This document shows, in pieces, positions 61,052 to 64,000 of a DNA stretch of 64,000 nt. Position 1 is the first letter of the stretch. Each line of letters starts with the position of its first letter. This DNA is from Streptomyces nigra (GTDB lineage Bacteria > Actinomycetota > Actinomycetes > Streptomycetales > Streptomycetaceae), in the NCBI RefSeq assembly GCF_003074055.1, contig NZ_CP029043.1:7246501-7310500 (forward strand). Direction: 5' to 3'. The translations under genes were made by a program, and so were the position numbers. Under the pieces are notes generated by a model. It did not search any database and was not told the origin of the DNA. It was given only the letters and a program-made list of their open reading frames with translations.

Positions 61052-61486
61052 GTCCCCGCCCTCCGGGACGGCCGCCCAGTGTGCCGCGGCGGCGTCCAGG
61101 CGTGGCCCGGTCCTGGCCGGCTCGTCCCCGGTGAGCGGCGCGGGACCGACCCCGCGGCCCTCCGTGGGCAGGCCGCGCCAGTCCCGGTACGCCCAGTTCA
61201 CCCGCAGCTCGGCGGCCGGCACCGCGTCGCCGTCCCGGCGCAGCACCTTCAGGCCCGAGCGCCGGTGCCGGCCCGGGGTGACGAGGAGGAACACCTGGAA
61301 GCCGGCCCCGCGCGCTGTGGCGCCCCAGAAGCCGTCCTCGATGCCGAGGGCGGTCTCCACGACGGCGTGCACCAGGTCGTGCGCCATGGTCGGGCCCACG
61401 GGCTGCGCGGGCAGCCGGACGTCCGGCCCTCTGCGGTCGCGGACGACGATCTCGTGCTGGTTCTCCGGCGGCTTCCGGAACGACAT
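61052..61486 (-). CDS. Hypothetical protein, 3' end unresolved
   Basis: Starting at ATG 61486 (ATG 61492 and GTG 61495 are nearby) the sequence MSFRKPPENQHEIVVRDRRG, then TMAHDLVHAVVETALGI and DGFWGATARGAGFQVFLL, looks coding and belongs to an uncharacterised actinomycete family with an HDLVH motif. After AAAAHWAAVPEGG (about 61055) coding character fades, yet the frame stays open to 60464 through the sirtuin gene, and all three frames are open there. The normal C-terminus may have been lost by frameshift near 61055. Confidence 0.45.
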
Positions 61487-61555
61487 CGCCATCACGGCGA
61501 ACGGTAGGCACGGGCCCGGCCGCCGCCAAACGATTTTGCGGCGGCCCCGGGCGGG

Positions 61556-62434
61556 TCAGGACTCCGGCGCGTGGTCCGCACGCGCGCCCGGCGCGTCCGT
61601 GAGCGTCCAACTGGCCAGCAGGTCCAGGGCCCGTTTCGACGCGGACCCGGCCTCGGCCGTGTACACGAACAGGGTGGTGTCCGGGTCGCCGGGCAGCGCC
61701 AGCGTCTCGAAGTCGACGGTGATCTCGCCGACGAGCGGATGGCGGAGCCGTTTGGAGCCGTACGTGCGCTGGTGGACGCGGTGCTGCTCCCACCACTCGT
61801 CGAACGCCCGGCTGCGGGCGCGCAGATCCTCGACGAGCGCGAGCGTCGCCGGGTCGTCGGGGGCCCGCCCGACCTCGAACCGCAGGCTCTCCACCGCGGC
61901 CCGCGCCTGGTCCTCCCAGTCCACGAACAGGGAGCGGGCGTCGTCGTCCAGGAACATCCAGCGCGCGTAGTTGCGCTCCCTGGGCGGCCGTTGGTCGAAG
62001 TCGCTGAACAGCGCCTTGGCCATCCGGTTCGCGGCGAGGATGTCGGTACGGCGGCCCAGGACCAGCGCGGGCTCGCCGTCGAGGGAGTCCAGGAGCTGGT
62101 AGAGCCCCGGACGCACCCGCTGGACCGGCCGGGGCCGCCGCCCGGGTGCCGCACCGCCGCCGATCAGGTCGTGCAGATGCGCGCGCCCGGTGGCGTCGAG
62201 GCCGAGGGCCCGGCCCAGGGCCTCCACCACCGCCGGGGAGGGCGTGATGGGCCGGCCCTGTTCGAGGCGCGTGTAGTAGTCGGTGGAGACACCGGCCAGG
62301 AAGGCGACCTCCTCGCGCCGCAGACCCGGCACCCGGCGCACCCGTCCGTCCGCGGGGAGCCCGGCCCGGGCGGGATCACCCTGACTTCGGGCCCGGCGCA
62401 GGAAGTCGGCGAGTTCCTTGTTCGTCTTGGCCAC
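61556..62434 (-). CDS. XRE-family regulator with MmyB-like ligand domain
   Basis: The 292-residue protein has an N-terminal XRE helix-turn-helix (RVPGLRREEVAFLAGVSTDYYTRLEQGR, about 33-60) and the MmyB-like C-terminal domain (about 110-275; RTDILAANRMAKALFSDF, NYARWMFLD and HPLVGEITVDFETL), which binds fatty-acid-like ligands. In Streptomyces such genes usually stand divergent from a short-chain dehydrogenase they control, exactly as here. GTG 62434 is the start; the ribosome site is weak. Confidence 0.9.
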   Translation of the reverse strand: MAKTNKELADFLRRARSQGDPARAGLPADGRVRRVPGLRREEVAFLAGVSTDYYTRLEQGRPITPSPAVVEALGRALGLDATGRAHLHDLIGGGAAPGRRPRPVQRVRPGLYQLLDSLDGEPALVLGRRTDILAANRMAKALFSDFDQRPPRERNYARWMFLDDDARSLFVDWEDQARAAVESLRFEVGRAPDDPATLALVEDLRARSRAFDEWWEQHRVHQRTYGSKRLRHPLVGEITVDFETLALPGDPDTTLFVYTAEAGSASKRALDLLASWTLTDAPGARADHAPES

Positions 62435-62612
62435 GCCACCAGTGTCGCCGAAACCGGCCGTCCCGGACTGGGTCCACGCGTCCTAGGTTGCGGCGTCCTC
62501 GGTCGCGCAGGGCGGGATATGCGGGCCCACGGCCGCCCTCGCGGTTCCAGTCTGGAGTCATGCCGAACACCGGGGAACCGCCCCGGACGGCCCGCTCCAC
62601 AGGAGGACGATC

Positions 62613-63476
62613 ATGGCTTTCCCGACCGACCGACCCGCCACCTGGTTCGTCACCGGCACCTCCCGCGGCCTGGGACTGGAACTGGTCCGGCAGCTCCTCG
62701 AGCGCGGTGACGGCGTCGCCGCGACCACCCGGTCGTCCGAGCGACTGCTCGCCGCGCTCGGCGACGACGTCGACACCAGGCGCCTGCTCCCGCTCACCGT
62801 CGACCTGCGGGACGACGAGCAGGTGAAGCAGGCGGTGCGCCGGACCACCGACCACTTCGGCGGCCTGGACGTCGTCGTCAACAACGCCGGCTACGGCTTC
62901 CTCGGCGCGGTCGAGGAGACCAGCGGCCGGGACGTCCGCGACATGCTCGACGTACAGGTCGTCGGCGTCTGGAACGTGCTGCGCGCCGCGCTGCCCGTCC
63001 TGCGCGAGCGGCGCTCCGGCCACATCGTGAACGTGTCCTCGGTCCTGGGACTGACCGCCGTGCCCGGCTGGGCGCTCTACTGCGCCGGCAAGTTCGCGCT
63101 GGAGGGCCTGAGCGAGGCGCTCGCCGCCGAGGCGGCCGACTTCGGGATCGACGTGACGATCGTCGAACCGGGCTACTTCCGCACCGACTTCCTCACCCAG
63201 GACTCCCTCGCCCTGCCCACCGCCACCACCGAGCACTACCCGGCGCTGCGCGAGATGGTCGAGTCCCATCTCAAGCTCCAGGGCAGCCAGCTCGGCGACC
63301 CGGTCAAGGGGGCCGCCGCGATCATCGACCGCGTGCGGACCGGTGAGGGACCGCTGCGTCAGGTGCTCGGCTCGGACTCGCACGCCTACGCCACCGCGAA
63401 GGTCCAGGCCCTCCAGGCCAACCTGGACGCCACCGCGGACTCCGCCCCCGCGACGGACTTCCCCGCCGCCGCGTAG
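62613..63476 (+). CDS. SDR-family oxidoreductase
   Basis: The 287-residue NAD(P)-dependent dehydrogenase has the cofactor motif TGTSRGLGLEL (about 15-25), NNAG (about 90), catalytic Ser in NVSSVLG and Tyr/Lys in YCAGKFALEG (about 153-162). It is the partner gene typical of MmyB-type regulators, 178 bp divergent. ATG 62613 follows ACAGGAGG. The substrate is unknown. Confidence 0.92.
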   Translation: MAFPTDRPATWFVTGTSRGLGLELVRQLLERGDGVAATTRSSERLLAALGDDVDTRRLLPLTVDLRDDEQVKQAVRRTTDHFGGLDVVVNNAGYGFLGAVEETSGRDVRDMLDVQVVGVWNVLRAALPVLRERRSGHIVNVSSVLGLTAVPGWALYCAGKFALEGLSEALAAEAADFGIDVTIVEPGYFRTDFLTQDSLALPTATTEHYPALREMVESHLKLQGSQLGDPVKGAAAIIDRVRTGEGPLRQVLGSDSHAYATAKVQALQANLDATADSAPATDFPAAA

Positions 63477-63493
63477 AAGAGGGACCGGTGCCG

Positions 63494-63519
63494 CCGGCCG
63501 GGGTCAACGCCCCGGCCGG
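63494..63519 (+). terminator. Terminator after the SDR gene
   Basis: Ten-base perfect arms (CCGGCCGGGG and complement) with a 6-base loop, 17 bp beyond the stop codon. Confidence 0.75.
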
Positions 63520-63539
63520 GCCCCTCTGCCGTGGGGCCG

Positions 63540-63880
63540 ACGAGGACACGGATCGTGCTGCTGGTGCCGTTCGTTCTCCCGCTGCCGTAGGGCGCGGTCG
63601 ACCTGCTGCGGGCGGCGGCGAGCACCGGCTCCCGCTGCCCCGGCCTGCAGACCGGCGCGGACGGCGAGCCGGAGCCCGCGCCCGTGCGCCCGGGCCGCAC
63701 CTGCGCCCTGTCCTACGGCACCGCCACCGGCCGCTCCATCGGCACGAGCACGTACGAGCAGGTGAAGTACGCCCAGGAGGTCCGCCGGGGCGACCTTACG
63801 GCCCGGGGCACCGTCCTGATGGTGTACGGCGGGGGGCGTCGCCGTCGTCACCGTGGCCGCCCGCAGACGCGAGAACGCCG
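63540..63880 (+). pseudogene. Decayed small membrane-protein gene
   Basis: Reading RIVLLVPFVLPLP, an in-frame TAG at 63588-63590, then GAVDLLRAA... SYGTATGRSIGTSTYEQVKY and QEVRRGDLTARGTVLMVYG, then a frameshift near 63835 into VAVVTVAARRRENAA. Together these give a protein of about 110 residues with a membrane helix at each end, broken by one stop and one indel. No function can be assigned. Confidence 0.55.
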
Positions 63881-63895
63881 CCCGAGGATCCGACC

Positions 63896-64000
63896 CTACC
63901 GGGCGGTCCGGAAACGGAACGCGCCCTCCGCGCCGCCCAGCGTGAGCCAGGTGTGCTCCTCGTGCCGGACCAGGCGCAGCGCCACCTGGGAGCAGTGCGC
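63896..64000 (-). CDS. C-terminal end of a gene running off the window
   Basis: The minus-strand frame entering from the right edge encodes 34 residues (including RLVRHEEHTWLTLGG and FRFRTAR) and ends at TAG 63898-63896, with coding-like codon use. The family is not recognisable from this tail. Confidence 0.6.
   Translation of the reverse strand, partial: AHCSQVALRLVRHEEHTWLTLGGAEGAFRFRTAR

Overview
The window is about 72% GC, uses the GC-rich third-position codons of an actinomycete, and its families are those of a Streptomyces: SpoIIE-type phosphatases with PAS/GAF sensors, LacI-controlled oligosaccharide ABC operons, a ricin-lectin chitinase, an MmyB-like regulator, a large-subunit catalase, and a rifamycin-associated element ahead of a rifampin phosphotransferase. 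Gene content is accessory (stress, sugars, secondary metabolism, several broken genes and two miniature inverted-repeat elements), as in a Streptomyces chromosome arm. I see no rRNA, tRNA, CRISPR array or complete insertion sequence.

Layout. 0-9 kb: an MFS exporter, an RsbW-like ATPase, a rifampin phosphotransferase (rph) with a full RAE, a HPII-type catalase with a SigB-like promoter, an orphan roadblock-like protein and an ArsR regulator. 9-23 kb: secreted GH76 enzyme, Rieske membrane protein, a PAS-GAF-PP2C phosphatase, a secreted FG-GAP protein, an NhaA-DsbA fusion, a ThuA-lectin protein and a GH18 chitinase with a strong promoter and a DasR-like site, a PH-domain membrane protein, a truncated MarR gene and a 169-bp MITE. 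23-31 kb: a dormancy/hypoxia-like block (DUF1918-XRE-flavin protein, frameshifted DoxX gene, tandem universal stress protein, GNAT-acyl-CoA synthetase, CBS-BON protein, flavodoxin) in which three of the upstream regions hold DosR-like palindromes. 31-36 kb: two aldo/keto reductases, each divergent from a regulator (HxlR, LysR) with a palindrome between, then an SRPBCC gene whose 3' end is triplicated, and an F420/NADP-type reductase. 36-46 kb: two more PP2C phosphatases, a second MITE-like element beside a broken SDR gene, a GAPDH gene with a GlxA/AraC-type regulator, an orphan type III polyketide synthase, a DHFR-like reductase and a 56-residue membrane peptide.

46-59 kb holds two complete oligosaccharide uptake/hydrolysis operons, each divergent from its own LacI repressor. 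The first (binding protein, two permeases, GH3 enzyme) has the organisation of the xylobiose bxlEFGA-bxlR system and carries CGAA/TTCG inverted repeats just downstream of a near-consensus promoter. The second (binding protein, two permeases, GH1 beta-glucosidase) resembles cebEFG-bglC/cebR and carries a pair of CebR-like 14-bp palindromes 22 bp apart just downstream of a TTGACA promoter. Each probably imports a plant-derived disaccharide or oligosaccharide which the intracellular hydrolase then splits, with the imported sugar relieving repression.

59-64 kb: a DUF6328-like membrane protein, a possible 37-codon gene, a sirtuin, an incompletely resolved hypothetical gene, an MmyB-type regulator divergent from an SDR, a decayed membrane-protein gene, and the C-terminal end of a gene that runs off the window. 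No wholly new defence or biosynthetic system is evident. The most informative observations are regulatory (RAE, paired LacI operators, DosR-like boxes, DasR-like site) and the traces of local duplication and decay.
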